64,000 nucleotides of DNA from Thermococcus sp. JdFR-02 (GCA_002009975.1 MTLP01000007.1:1-64000); one strand, 5' to 3'; shown: positions 1 to 8,107, counted from the stretch's first letter. Numbers and translations: made by a program. Notes: a model not told the origin generated them from the sequence alone.

Positions 1-107
1 TCAGGAGCAATTGCCGGAACCCTTATCAATTCCATCAAGGTATTAACCATCTCATCCCCAAGCCTCTCAACCTCCCAAGAAACCTCAGCCAAAACACCAC
101 TTTCCAT
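1..107 (-). CDS. M20-family peptidase/deacylase, N-terminus only (runs off window)
   Basis: Partial gene: only the first 35 codons lie in the window. The start ATG at 107 follows a GGGGGAAG ribosome binding site. The peptide begins MESGVLAEVSWEVERLG and continues with a segment ending LMELIRVPAIAP. The pattern of a short helix followed by 'L.ELI.VPAI.P' is the usual start of archaeal M20 metallopeptidases of the ArgE/DapE/carboxypeptidase type (dinuclear zinc amidohydrolases). It lies on the same strand just downstream of the aminopeptidase-like gene and may be the last member of that catabolic cluster. The catalytic part is outside the window, so only the superfamily can be suggested. Confidence 0.6.
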   Translation of the reverse strand, partial: MESGVLAEVSWEVERLGDEMVNTLMELIRVPAIAP

Positions 108-176
108 ATTTTCTTCCCCCACCTAACATTTGTTATATCTGATTTGTAAGATTTGGCAAAATAATTAGATAGAAAA

Positions 177-1226
177 TTACATTTTCAGGTCTCTAGCTAA
201 CTTTGCCAAATCTTCTGGGTAAATTACTTTTCCTTTATCCATTATCTGAACATCATCTATCCACACTGAAGAGTTTAAGCAAATACCATCTGTATGAGAA
301 GCTGCTGGAATTCCTCCTGGAATATCAGGGACTAATCTTGGCCCAATGTTGCCTATTCCCCATTCTGTAGCTCCCCAAACTCTTTCATCTTCTACTATAT
401 TTCCCGTGAGCTTAGCTCCTGGATTGAAACCATATGAAATGTGAGCAAGTTGATACATGTTTGGATCATTAAAACTCTCAAGCCATGCTGCAAACTCTTG
501 AGCATCTTTTCCTCCCTCAATATTAACTATTCTCCCCTTTTCGACTTCTAATTTTATAGGTTCTTTAAGTAGTCCTATTGGGGGATAAACTGAGCCATCA
601 AAAACTATTGTCCCATTTATCGTCTCTAGCTTTGGTGTCCAACTTATTTGTCCTGGTAACATTTCATAAGTTCCTTTAGGAACGTAGCCAGAGTGGACTA
701 TTGGAGGCCTTAATGGGTGATTTTCAAACTCAACATCTGTTCCTGCAGGAGTTGTAATCCTCATTCTCTTTCCTTTTGCTGTTATTTCAGCAATCTTATC
801 TAAAAATTCAGAAAGCTTTTTCATATCAACTTTTCCAATAACACGAACCATCATGTCAGGATTCATACCTACCAAACAGATATACCTTAATTCTTTGTTT
901 TCTTTTATTACCGTATCAAATACTGTAGAATAAAGTATCCACTGATAGTTAAATTCAATCCAGACATTAACTTCCCTCAATGCCCCAATTAGGGGCTTTT
1001 GGGGTAACATCGGGTCAGCTGCTTTTCCAACTCCATCTGGTGTTGCAATCCATATAACCATTGGCTTTGCCCCTGTTTCAAAAACGGCTCTTGCAGTAGC
1101 ATTTACAACCTCTTCACTAGAGAGAGTGTCTGCTGTTATAGCGACTATTTCATTTGGTTGAACATCAAGAATGTCTCTCACAAGTCTTCGAGCTGCTAAA
1201 CCCAGTTCGAACTCATATACCCTCAT
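177..1226 (-). CDS. M29-superfamily protein with a NicX-like (2-His/1-Asp) ligand set
   Basis: 349 residues; ATG preceded by GGAGG. It shares the M29 thermophilic aminopeptidase fold signature with the 323-residue paralogue at 2912-3883, but the expected metal ligands differ. The first Glu ('LPGAE' in the paralogue) is Gln193, the second Glu is His262 (in AHISYGFNP), the His of 'VHIALG' is Glu288 (TEWGIG), and His311/Asp313 (SHTDG) are kept. His-His-Asp with a length near 350 residues recalls NicX, the mononuclear-iron dihydroxypyridine dioxygenase derived from this fold, more than true M29 peptidases. An oxygenase is unlikely in a strict anaerobe, so the reaction is open. A TATA-like GTTTAAATC lies near 1258-1266, so it may be expressed partly apart from the upstream transporter. 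Confidence 0.75.
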   Translation of the reverse strand: MRVYEFELGLAARRLVRDILDVQPNEIVAITADTLSSEEVVNATARAVFETGAKPMVIWIATPDGVGKAADPMLPQKPLIGALREVNVWIEFNYQWILYSTVFDTVIKENKELRYICLVGMNPDMMVRVIGKVDMKKLSEFLDKIAEITAKGKRMRITTPAGTDVEFENHPLRPPIVHSGYVPKGTYEMLPGQISWTPKLETINGTIVFDGSVYPPIGLLKEPIKLEVEKGRIVNIEGGKDAQEFAAWLESFNDPNMYQLAHISYGFNPGAKLTGNIVEDERVWGATEWGIGNIGPRLVPDIPGGIPAASHTDGICLNSSVWIDDVQIMDKGKVIYPEDLAKLARDLKM

Positions 1227-1297
1227 TCTTAATCCTCCACTACTTGTTTAACACAAAAGATTTAAACAAAAAAGAAAAGGATTTACAAGGGATATTC

Positions 1298-2893
1298 TCA
1301 CTTCTTTCCAAGTCTTAGCGTTGATGTGAAGAAGCTAACCAATGTTGACCCTGCTATCAATCCGGCACCTAATACATATAGAGCTTGTTGCCCTTCTTCC
1401 TTGTATATATGCCTTACAAGTAGTCTTATACCTATAGCTACTAGAACTGTTACACCTGCTATTGGGTACTTTATTAGTAATCCTGTGGCAAATAGAATAC
1501 CCAATTGCCTATCTGGACCACCGATTGCTTGTACTATAGCTCCAGGTATAGCCCACATGAGAAGGTATTTTGCTATTTGGGGACTTGCTCCTGCTTCTAT
1601 CGTAGCAACATATACCCTATCTACTGGAGGTACGAGATCTTGAAGGAGATAGTACTTAGCAAATATTGCAACCATAATTGCAGCAACAATGAGTCCTGTT
1701 AGTTCTGCAAAGTATTGTTGTTTTCTTCCTTCCAATTCAAATTCCTTGTCCTTTCCTTCTCCTCTAATTATCCAACCTGTCTTTAGATCATAACCCATAT
1801 CAGCAAAAGCTGGACCTGTTGATGCTGTGTATCCCACTAATAGTCCGAGAGCAGGGGCTGGGAATCCCATTAGTACACCTAATATAAGGAATATAAGAGC
1901 TGTGGCAAATGCTGGGAACCAGCCTGCGTGCATTGCTGATAATCCAACTATCAATTCTGATACAATGGCTGCAGCAGCTGCAAATATTATCCACCAAATG
2001 AACTTTCCAGCAGGCATACCTGTGTATAATCCTCCCATTAGGGCGAGAAGTAATGCTACTCCAAGGTATAAAGCAAATCCGCGACTTAGTCCAAATCTTA
2101 TATCTGCCTCTGTTCTTGTGAATACATACCCTTCTGATTCTTCCTCGTTCATGGATTTTCTCTTTTTGGATATTATGAGAAGTATTTGTATCAAGGCTAC
2201 AAGTCCCGCACCAATCATTATACCATGTGGGGCATAGTATTTGTTGATGTCTACACCAAATAATTGAACTGAGTACCCTCTCACGATTAGACCAATACCG
2301 AACATGGTTAATGCCCAAATATTTCCAATCCATGCAACACCAGCTATATCAGCAGGGATTTTGAAGAAAAATCTTACTACTGATCCTGCTATTATTCCAT
2401 ATACTAAAAGCATAGCTCTTTTTCCTTTTTTAGCAGCAGCTATTAGGGTCTCTGCAGTAGCTATTCCTGGTGGCCATGGATTTTTGGCTGGGAATACCCT
2501 TGAATCAAAGAGCCAATACAACATTGTCATATCAATGATTGCTGCTAACGTAGCTCCTATGAGCATGGGTATAACAAGATCAGGTCTTTTAAGTAGCCAG
2601 GCAACACCTACGGGTAAGAAGATTGCATTTGCGGCTCCAAATGTGGCACCTGAAATTGCGGTTTGTACCAAGTTTTGTCTGTTTAAGTCTAAAAATTCTC
2701 TCAATATTGCTATTGGGATTCTCGCCACTAAGATAGCGATTAATGCACCAATAATGGAAGTGTTAGTTGAGATGCCCAAGCGTGTAATTAGCTCTAATCC
2801 TATTATAGCACCTAATACTGCCATTGCAATGTTCATTACTAAGATTTTCCCCTCAAATGCCGAGGGGTGTTTCTTTTTTCCAACTTCCTCCAT
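1298..2893 (-). CDS. OPT-family oligopeptide transporter-like membrane protein
   Basis: 531 residues, about 13 hydrophobic segments. Features of the OPT family (proton-coupled oligopeptide or metal-chelate uptake) are the N-terminal 'LNRQNLVQTAISGATFGAAN' segment, matching the OPT 'N.VQT.ASAG' element, and 'NPWPPGIATAETL' near residue 140, matching 'FPEG.ACAEVL'. ATG at 2893 has a GGTGAGAT site. It lies between the two M29-like genes in a minus-strand cluster whose other members act on amide or peptide-like compounds, so it is the likely importer of the pathway substrate. Shorter than many bacterial OPT proteins (600-650 residues). The substrate cannot be read from the sequence. Confidence 0.75.
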   Translation of the reverse strand: MEEVGKKKHPSAFEGKILVMNIAMAVLGAIIGLELITRLGISTNTSIIGALIAILVARIPIAILREFLDLNRQNLVQTAISGATFGAANAIFLPVGVAWLLKRPDLVIPMLIGATLAAIIDMTMLYWLFDSRVFPAKNPWPPGIATAETLIAAAKKGKRAMLLVYGIIAGSVVRFFFKIPADIAGVAWIGNIWALTMFGIGLIVRGYSVQLFGVDINKYYAPHGIMIGAGLVALIQILLIISKKRKSMNEEESEGYVFTRTEADIRFGLSRGFALYLGVALLLALMGGLYTGMPAGKFIWWIIFAAAAAIVSELIVGLSAMHAGWFPAFATALIFLILGVLMGFPAPALGLLVGYTASTGPAFADMGYDLKTGWIIRGEGKDKEFELEGRKQQYFAELTGLIVAAIMVAIFAKYYLLQDLVPPVDRVYVATIEAGASPQIAKYLLMWAIPGAIVQAIGGPDRQLGILFATGLLIKYPIAGVTVLVAIGIRLLVRHIYKEEGQQALYVLGAGLIAGSTLVSFFTSTLRLGKK

Positions 2894-2911
2894 CTTATCT
2901 CACCTACTAAC

Positions 2912-3883
2912 TTAAACCATAAGTTTTCCATTTCTAAACAAATATTCTCCATCAATCAAAACAGTGGGTTCTATAATTATCCCATCCAAATGTATCGGAG
3001 CTTTTGTTAATCCACCAAAGCCGTAGTTGCTTCCTAATGCTATATGCACTGTTCCAAAAACTTTTTCATCTTCTAAAATGTTCCCGCTTATTCTTGCCTT
3101 TGGATTTGTGCCAATTCCAAATTCTGCGATATTTTTCGCCTCTTTCCCATATTTTGACAAAATTTTCTCCAATCTCTTTGCCTCATCACCTCCTTTAATT
3201 TTTTTAACAAAACCATCTTCGATGGTTAGCTTGATAGGAGAGGATAAAACTCCAATACTTGCCATAGAACCGTCTATAACGACCACACCATTGGCAGTTT
3301 CTTCCAAGGGAGCAATATATGCCTCGGCTCCAGGTAAGTTTCCACATTCTCCGGGTTTTCTATAAATTCCTGTGCTTCTTCTTGCTTTTCTACCTTTTAT
3401 TGAAAATGTTAAATCTGTTCCCAATTTAGTTGTAATATGGACTTCCTCCCCGTTATCCAGAATATCAGCAATTTTGTTTGTTAATTCCAGAATTTCGTCA
3501 TAATTAACATTCATTGTCCTAATGAATATTTCCTCTGTAATTCTAGGTAGAGTAGCTACTCTCACACCTTTTTCACAAGCTTCCTTCTTTGCTAAAGTAT
3601 GAGTAATAGACTTAGATGTCGGAGCTAAAACGACATCTGCACTTTTCATAGCCTCTGCCACTGGTTTTGGAGGCTCTTGGCCGTGTATTTCCCTAGGAAG
3701 CATTTCCATGTAAATAGCCTCGGCTCCGAGTTCTTTCGCTTTAGCCCAAAGATGCACCCCAATATTTCTTTCCGGTTCATCTGTTACAATTAACACTGTT
3801 TCTCCTCTTTTTACACCCATACAGTCTCTTAATGCTATTTCACATGCACTGTAAAGCTCTTTATTTATTTCAAGGCGAAACAT
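2912..3883 (-). CDS. M29-family aminopeptidase-like protein
   Basis: 323 residues, shorter than classical AmpS/AmpT (about 410). The M29 metal-ligand pattern is present: Glu187 in LPGAEAYIAP, Glu254 in AEFGIGTNP, His280 in TVHIALGSN, and His298/Asp300 in IHLDGI; these correspond to the E, E, H, H, D ligands of the dinuclear site. It probably removes N-terminal residues from peptides in the cytoplasm. The ATG overlaps the TAA of the AroM-like gene by one base, with GGAGGGA as ribosome binding site, so the two are translationally linked. It probably works downstream of the OPT-type transporter. Specificity unknown. Confidence 0.75.
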   Translation of the reverse strand: MFRLEINKELYSACEIALRDCMGVKRGETVLIVTDEPERNIGVHLWAKAKELGAEAIYMEMLPREIHGQEPPKPVAEAMKSADVVLAPTSKSITHTLAKKEACEKGVRVATLPRITEEIFIRTMNVNYDEILELTNKIADILDNGEEVHITTKLGTDLTFSIKGRKARRSTGIYRKPGECGNLPGAEAYIAPLEETANGVVVIDGSMASIGVLSSPIKLTIEDGFVKKIKGGDEAKRLEKILSKYGKEAKNIAEFGIGTNPKARISGNILEDEKVFGTVHIALGSNYGFGGLTKAPIHLDGIIIEPTVLIDGEYLFRNGKLMV

Positions 3884-4545
3884 TAGCTTCCCTCCACTAA
3901 TTCTCTAATAACGTGAGCCATCAAAGTTCTGGGAAGAAGAACTGGTTTTTTGGTAAGGTCTTTCACAATTTCCTTTGCTTTTAGATTGTATCCAATGCAA
4001 TCCAAAACTATTAAATCACGGTCTTTCAAGGCTCTTGCAGCTTCTTTGATCTCTTCTTCTTTTCCTAGATATGGCGAAACAGCTAATATTTTAGTTTCTA
4101 CGCCAGTATAGGACCATTTTTCTTTTGTTTCTTCAATTTGATCAGGAGAAGGTATAATAACCCCTAGTTTGCCTTGTGGCAATATTGACTCAACAACTTT
4201 TAGCAGAAGTAAAGAGGGCTCTATTAGGAGCTTTTTAGATTTCAATTCAGGAAATTCCCCTGTGCATAAAATACCAATAACGTCAACTTCCTTTTCCAAT
4301 TTTTCAATGCATGTTTGCAGATGCTTAACTATTTTCTCCCTGCTTAGTTTGACTTGAGTTCCATCTCTCAGCCTTGTGACTAAAACATAATCTCCCTCTT
4401 TCGGAGCTAATTTTTGTATTTCTTCGAGAGTTAAATCATCTAAAGCTCCACATTCGATTATCTCAACATCTCCTAAAATTGGAGTCATTTCAGGAACAAC
4501 ATCTACTCTGGGAGACTGTCCAATAGTTACAAAACCTATTCTCAC
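3883..4545 (-). CDS. AroM-family protein (Asp/Glu racemase-like fold)
   Basis: 220 residues. The N-terminus MRIGFVTIGQSPR is diagnostic of the AroM family, and a cysteine lies in 'GILCTGEFPEL' near residue 94 and another in 'LIVLDCIGY' near residue 178, the two places where Asp/Glu racemase-like enzymes carry catalytic cysteines. The biochemical role of AroM is not established; the name comes from a shikimate-regulon gene in E. coli. The GTG start overlaps the stop of the DUF1177 gene (GTGA), and its own stop overlaps the next ATG. Its place between DUF1177 and an aminopeptidase suggests catabolism of an amino-acid derivative, not aromatic biosynthesis. Confidence 0.8.
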   Translation of the reverse strand: MRIGFVTIGQSPRVDVVPEMTPILGDVEIIECGALDDLTLEEIQKLAPKEGDYVLVTRLRDGTQVKLSREKIVKHLQTCIEKLEKEVDVIGILCTGEFPELKSKKLLIEPSLLLLKVVESILPQGKLGVIIPSPDQIEETKEKWSYTGVETKILAVSPYLGKEEEIKEAARALKDRDLIVLDCIGYNLKAKEIVKDLTKKPVLLPRTLMAHVIRELVEGS

Positions 4546-5480
4546 TCTTTTGCCCTCCCTAACGTTTGTAAATGTTTCATAGAACCGTAAAGCTCTACTA
4601 AGCGCTTAAACTCTTCTTCATCATAGAATTTCACTTTCCCTTTTCCAAATCCTTTAGCAACTTCAATACAAAATCTTGCAGCCTGATCTATATCAATCTC
4701 ATGACTCGCCCCGCTTGCGCTTCCTGGTACTGCAACTTCAGAAGTTATTGCCACTCCAACAACAGGAGCATCCGTTGCCGTTGCCGGTTGCACTATGCTA
4801 TTCAGGTGATAGATATCATTTCCATATGGTGTGATATCTTGCATAGTTATGGGCACAACTGCAGGAAGCTTTCCAGTGACAATTTGCATTATATCTAAAA
4901 GATCATCACTAACTTTTAGTATCCATCCTTCTTTTACTGTTGGCGTTATGGCGATTCCCTTGATATTAATGATTCTATTTCCTCTGGTAGTATCGATAGA
5001 AAGAATTGCATCCATTCTTGGATCAACTTCATACTTGTTCATTGTCGCAATATCTACAGGAGAACCCATAAAAGGAACTGGTTCATGAGGTTGAGTTGGA
5101 GCGTTAGGGCAGATGTGTGTTGCTATTATAACGTCTCCTTCTAAAATGTCTCCATTTCTTTTCATATCAGCAAGTTTTAGAGCTACAGAGATTGCTGTAA
5201 CTGCACCATCTGCATCTGAAACAAGACCGATAACCTTTGGTCTAGCTCCAATACCGCCTAATCTACCAATTATGCCAAGAGTTGGTGCTGTTCCTCCTGA
5301 ACTTTTCCCATTTTTTCCAGGAATTACAATTTTTATAAAATCAGTTGAACCTCTTGGACCCTCTATTGTTTTTACTTCTATATTTTCCAATCCCCTTTTC
5401 CCTAAGAATTCAGCTACCTTATATCCGCTTACATAAGCACTGTCTAAGAGTTCATAAGCCTCTATAATCTGCTTCAACAT
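4542..5480 (-). CDS. DUF1177 family protein
   Basis: 312 residues from the ATG at 5480, chosen because a GAGGTG site lies 4-8 bases upstream inside the longer GTG frame. It matches the DUF1177 family, which has no known reaction. Visible landmarks are a glycine-rich stretch 'GIIGRLGGIGARPKVIGLVSD' near residues 68-90, 'THICPNAPTQPHEPVPFMG' near 145 with conserved His and Cys, and 'SGASHEIDIDQAARF' near 270. The His/Asp/Glu-rich loops suggest a metal-dependent hydrolase-type enzyme (inference). It begins 11 bases after the DUF917 stop and overlaps AroM by four bases, so all three are made together. Confidence 0.8.
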   Translation of the reverse strand: MLKQIIEAYELLDSAYVSGYKVAEFLGKRGLENIEVKTIEGPRGSTDFIKIVIPGKNGKSSGGTAPTLGIIGRLGGIGARPKVIGLVSDADGAVTAISVALKLADMKRNGDILEGDVIIATHICPNAPTQPHEPVPFMGSPVDIATMNKYEVDPRMDAILSIDTTRGNRIINIKGIAITPTVKEGWILKVSDDLLDIMQIVTGKLPAVVPITMQDITPYGNDIYHLNSIVQPATATDAPVVGVAITSEVAVPGSASGASHEIDIDQAARFCIEVAKGFGKGKVKFYDEEEFKRLVELYGSMKHLQTLGRAKE

Positions 5481-5490
5481 TTTTAGCACC

Positions 5491-6564
5491 TCAAACTACT
5501 ATCTTTTTTCCTATTGTCTTTTCAACTTGTTTCAAAACATCAAGATCCTTAACACCTGCTCCGAGTAGAAGTTTTTCTTTGGGAACAACCAAAATAGCGA
5601 CTTTTTGACCCTTTTTAATTTCAGCAGAGCTTAGGGGTAAAGAATTTTCAACATTGATTGTGACAATTAAGTCTGGAAATGTTCCAAGACGCCTTTTACC
5701 GGATTCTAAGGTCATATACTCATTCCAAAATGTTATTTCATATGTATCTCTTCTATTTCCTTCAATTAAAATAGAGCCTATATCAAATCCACCTCTCGTT
5801 TCAAGTGTGCAGTCTTTTACAACTCCATAATCAATGAATTTGCCTCCTAAATATTTGAGAATTTTATTTATCATTTCCTCGACATTATCTTTATGTGCTT
5901 GTATTATTTTACCAACTTCTATTGCTTGGGTTATTCCTCCAACTGCAGCATTCTCTTTAACGTATTCTGGGAAAATAGGATTTCTTGTAACTGCCACTAA
6001 CCCACCAGCTTGAACCGCCGCTTCTCTAACCATTTTCGAGGCTTTTTCTAAGTTTCCTTTTACAAAAAGTTCAATATAGCATCCCTTCTTTTTATCACCT
6101 CCCACGGCAGTTTGAATGGAAGTATATTCTGGAAGTTTATGGAGTCCCATTGCTCCCATGATGCCTGTTGGATGCGCTCTCCCATCAGCTGGGGCATCGA
6201 TAATAGGAATTCCAAGAATAGCAGATTGGATCCATCCGTTTATCGTTGAATATCCTCCGTTCTCTGAGGAAATTATTCCTCCAACTTCCATTTTTTCTAT
6301 TTCAATCAAGAGTTCGGTTGATTTTATCATATGACTTGGCATAAGATACTTCTCTTTAGCGGCAGGTGCTCCAACCATAGAAGCAGTTACAATGAGAGAA
6401 TCTTTTGGAACACTATCAATGTCTATTATAATAACATCTCCAAGCTCGATTGCAAGCTTTGCATCCCTTAGACCCTGCTTTAAATCTCCTCCACCGCCAC
6501 CACCAAAAAATGCTCCTCCTAAAACAGCGGCTTCTGCTAATCTCTCATTTATTTTAAGCTTCAT
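5491..6564 (-). CDS. DUF917 family protein (S-methyl-thiohydantoin desulfurase-like)
   Basis: 357 residues. The N-terminal poly-glycine loop (residues 21-26, followed by D27) and the later segments 'VGAPAAKEKY', 'SSENGGYSTING' and 'DAPADGRAHPTG' are typical of DUF917 proteins, which accompany hydantoinase genes; the Pfam family has been linked to S-methyl thiohydantoin desulfurase. Start ATG has a GGGGGGAG site inside the end of the racemase gene (11-base overlap). Next to a hydantoin-racemase-like enzyme, this argues for a cyclic imide or hydantoin-like substrate, but no hydantoinase (cyclic amidohydrolase) is seen in the window. Family assignment is firm, reaction is not. Confidence 0.8.
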   Translation of the reverse strand: MKLKINERLAEAAVLGGAFFGGGGGGDLKQGLRDAKLAIELGDVIIIDIDSVPKDSLIVTASMVGAPAAKEKYLMPSHMIKSTELLIEIEKMEVGGIISSENGGYSTINGWIQSAILGIPIIDAPADGRAHPTGIMGAMGLHKLPEYTSIQTAVGGDKKKGCYIELFVKGNLEKASKMVREAAVQAGGLVAVTRNPIFPEYVKENAAVGGITQAIEVGKIIQAHKDNVEEMINKILKYLGGKFIDYGVVKDCTLETRGGFDIGSILIEGNRRDTYEITFWNEYMTLESGKRRLGTFPDLIVTINVENSLPLSSAEIKKGQKVAILVVPKEKLLLGAGVKDLDVLKQVEKTIGKKIVV

Positions 6565-7234
6565 TTTTCTCCCCCCAAATATTTAATCTCTTTAGAGAAT
6601 GTAAAGCAACTGTACCAGCTGCAATTACAGGGTCAATAATAGGTATCTCAACCCTTTTCTCAAGAATAGGAGCGATTTTTATTGTTGACATACCAGTGCA
6701 TCCTAAGAGTATGACATCAACCCCTTTTTCTTTTAGTCGTTTTGCAGCGTTTATTGCCGCATTTTTTCCCAGTTCAGTCATTAGATCTAGTGTATTCGTT
6801 ACTCCTTTTGGATGATCTTCTGCGACTAAATGATCTCCGAGAATTTCTTTAATGACCATTGGAGTTTCTTCAGTTAAATTCAATACACCAACTTTCTCTC
6901 CATACGCTAATGCCAAAGAAGATGCAGCAGAACCGGCACCTATCACAGGTATAGAAACCCTCTCTCTTACTTCTTTAACTCCAGGATCAGCAGCACAACT
7001 TATAATAATTGCATCAACACCCTCTCTTTCAAATTCTTTAGCCAACTCTATAATTTTTGGTTTTGCTATTTTTTCCGTTTTAGAATCGTAGATTCCTTGT
7101 GGTTGATTTTTAATACACTTACTAATGACCTTTAATTCGGGATATGCTCTCTCTATTATCCTCCCATGCACATTTAAAAGTTCTTCATCTGTTATAGTTA
7201 GAACTCTAATTAATCCAACTATGTACTTATGCAT
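6554..7234 (-). CDS. Asp/Glu/hydantoin racemase family protein
   Basis: 226 residues with the two-cysteine active site of cofactor-independent racemases: Cys80 in SCAADPG and Cys179 in GCTGMST, each in a pseudo-symmetric half. Such enzymes abstract and return a proton at the alpha carbon of aspartate, glutamate or 5-substituted hydantoins. It is the first gene of the minus-strand catabolic cluster, with ATG 7234 and a GGTGAT site six bases upstream. A perfect palindrome and an imperfect one lie 47-114 bases upstream, between it and the divergent Lrp-type regulator. 'AADPG' with the DUF917 neighbour favours hydantoin-like or amino-acid-derivative racemisation over cell-wall glutamate racemase, which an archaeon does not need. 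Confidence 0.82.
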   Translation of the reverse strand: MHKYIVGLIRVLTITDEELLNVHGRIIERAYPELKVISKCIKNQPQGIYDSKTEKIAKPKIIELAKEFEREGVDAIIISCAADPGVKEVRERVSIPVIGAGSAASSLALAYGEKVGVLNLTEETPMVIKEILGDHLVAEDHPKGVTNTLDLMTELGKNAAINAAKRLKEKGVDVILLGCTGMSTIKIAPILEKRVEIPIIDPVIAAGTVALHSLKRLNIWGEKNEA

Positions 7235-7280
7235 GCATATATCACCATCGAGTGTGAAACCATGATAGAATTTATCTATT

Positions 7281-7303
7281 ATTGAACCAAAGTGTGGTTC
7301 AAT
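7281..7303. promoter_or_regulatory. Perfect inverted repeat, candidate Lrp-type operator
   Basis: ATTGAACCA (7281-7289), five-base spacer, TGGTTCAAT (7295-7303): a perfect 9-base inverted repeat in the divergent region between the racemase-led operon (start 7234) and the Lrp/AsnC gene (start 7425). Position and symmetry fit a dimeric HTH regulator; binding by the neighbouring Lrp protein is inferred. Confidence 0.6.
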
Positions 7304-7310
7304 GTTTTTG

Positions 7311-7348
7311 TTATTGGACTAATTTTTCATTAAAATTTAGTTCAATAA
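7311..7348. promoter_or_regulatory. Second, imperfect inverted repeat of the same half-site
   Basis: TTATTGGACTA (7311-7321) and TAGTTCAATAA (7338-7348) are inverted with 10 of 11 bases matching and a 16-base AT-rich spacer. The half-sites resemble those of the palindrome at 7281 (ATTGRAC core), giving four related half-sites in about 70 bases, a spacing pattern suited to a multimeric Lrp-type regulator. A TATA-like CTAAAAATTTA follows at 7350-7360 for the plus-strand regulator gene. Confidence 0.5.
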
Positions 7349-7424
7349 TCTAAAAATTTAAGAACATAAAGATACCGAATAAGATATGATAATAGAAATT
7401 TAGGTCAAAGTTGAGGGAAAACAA

Positions 7425-7895
7425 ATGAAGTTGTCAAAAAAAGATTGGGAGATAATTCGTCTACTTAAGAAGAATGGAAGAATAAGCGATGCTGAGATAG
7501 CTAGGAGGATTGGAATGTCAAAAACAGCGATCAGATGGAGGAGGATAAACCTACAAAAGCGCGGATGTCTTATGATATCTGCATATCTTAGATTTGACAA
7601 GGTTGGGTTTTCGTATGCCATCGTTTTAATTAAGTTAAAGGCTGATGCTTTGAGAGAGGATATTCTAAAATTTAAACAAAAGCTTATGGAAAATCCAAAT
7701 GTTTTTGAAGCTTATGAAATAGCGGGAGACTACGATATACTTGCAGGATTTTTTGGTGAAGATGTGAACTCTCTTCATAATGTCATTGAAGATGCAGTAC
7801 GAGGAGAAAAGGTTATCAATGACTACAAGATTCTTTTTGGTATTAAAACATTGAAAGGGCTTGAAGTCCCGTTTTATGATGCACTAGGTCTCTAA
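7425..7895 (+). CDS. Lrp/AsnC-family transcriptional regulator
   Basis: 156 residues: N-terminal winged helix-turn-helix (residues 5-50; 'ISDAEIARRIGMSKTAIRWR') and C-terminal RAM-like ligand domain ('AYEIAGDYDILAGFFGED' near 105-122). Lrp-type proteins sense amino acids and regulate their own gene and neighbours. It is transcribed divergently from the racemase/DUF917/DUF1177/AroM/OPT operon with two palindromic elements between, so it is the likely local regulator. ATG 7425 has a GAGG element upstream. The ligand may be the product or substrate of the operon (inference). Confidence 0.88.
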   Translation: MKLSKKDWEIIRLLKKNGRISDAEIARRIGMSKTAIRWRRINLQKRGCLMISAYLRFDKVGFSYAIVLIKLKADALREDILKFKQKLMENPNVFEAYEIAGDYDILAGFFGEDVNSLHNVIEDAVRGEKVINDYKILFGIKTLKGLEVPFYDALGL

Positions 7896-7976
7896 TTTCA
7901 TTCAAGACGAAGAAAGGCTAATAGGTAAGTAGATGTAATTATGAACTGTGTAAATGAATCTATGAATAATAGCTTG

Positions 7977-7990
7977 CAAAAAAGTATATA
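7977..7990 (+). promoter_or_regulatory. TATA box for sRNA/hypothetical gene
   Basis: A purine-rich BRE-like run of A followed by GTATATA (TATA core 7985-7990). A start about 25 bases downstream would fall near 8012-8015, just ahead of the C/D box sRNA at 8038 and the following gene, suggesting that one transcript carries both. Confidence 0.45.
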
Positions 7991-8037
7991 ACTCTTGAAT
8001 TAGCTGATAATATGAAGGACTTTATTAAGTTCCTATT

Positions 8038-8099
8038 ACCGATGATGAGTGTCATCCCAGCCGATGGAAAGATGACGACGTAAAATCCCCACCTGAGGT
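8038..8099 (+). ncRNA. C/D box guide sRNA (2'-O-methylation)
   Basis: Box C GATGATGA (8041-8048), D'-like CCGA (8061-8064), C'-like AGATGACG (8070-8077), and box D CTGA (8093-8096), closed by a short terminal stem ACC/GGT (8038-8040 with 8097-8099). The 62-base length and box order fit archaeal C/D sRNAs, which direct fibrillarin to methylate rRNA or tRNA. The D guide is roughly 8079-8092 and the D' guide 8049-8060; targets were not identified. Its 3' end overlaps the GAGGTG ribosome binding site of the next gene. Confidence 0.7.
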
Positions 8100-8107
8100 G
8101 TTCAAAA

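Noticed and set aside
1800-2333. 177-codon minus-strand frame inside the OPT-type transporter
   Set aside because: Out-of-frame shadow of a clearly coding membrane protein; composition rich in I, R, S and C is not protein-like.
4169-5436. Several plus-strand frames opposite AroM and DUF1177
   Set aside because: Antisense shadows of genes with strong family matches and no ribosome binding sites.
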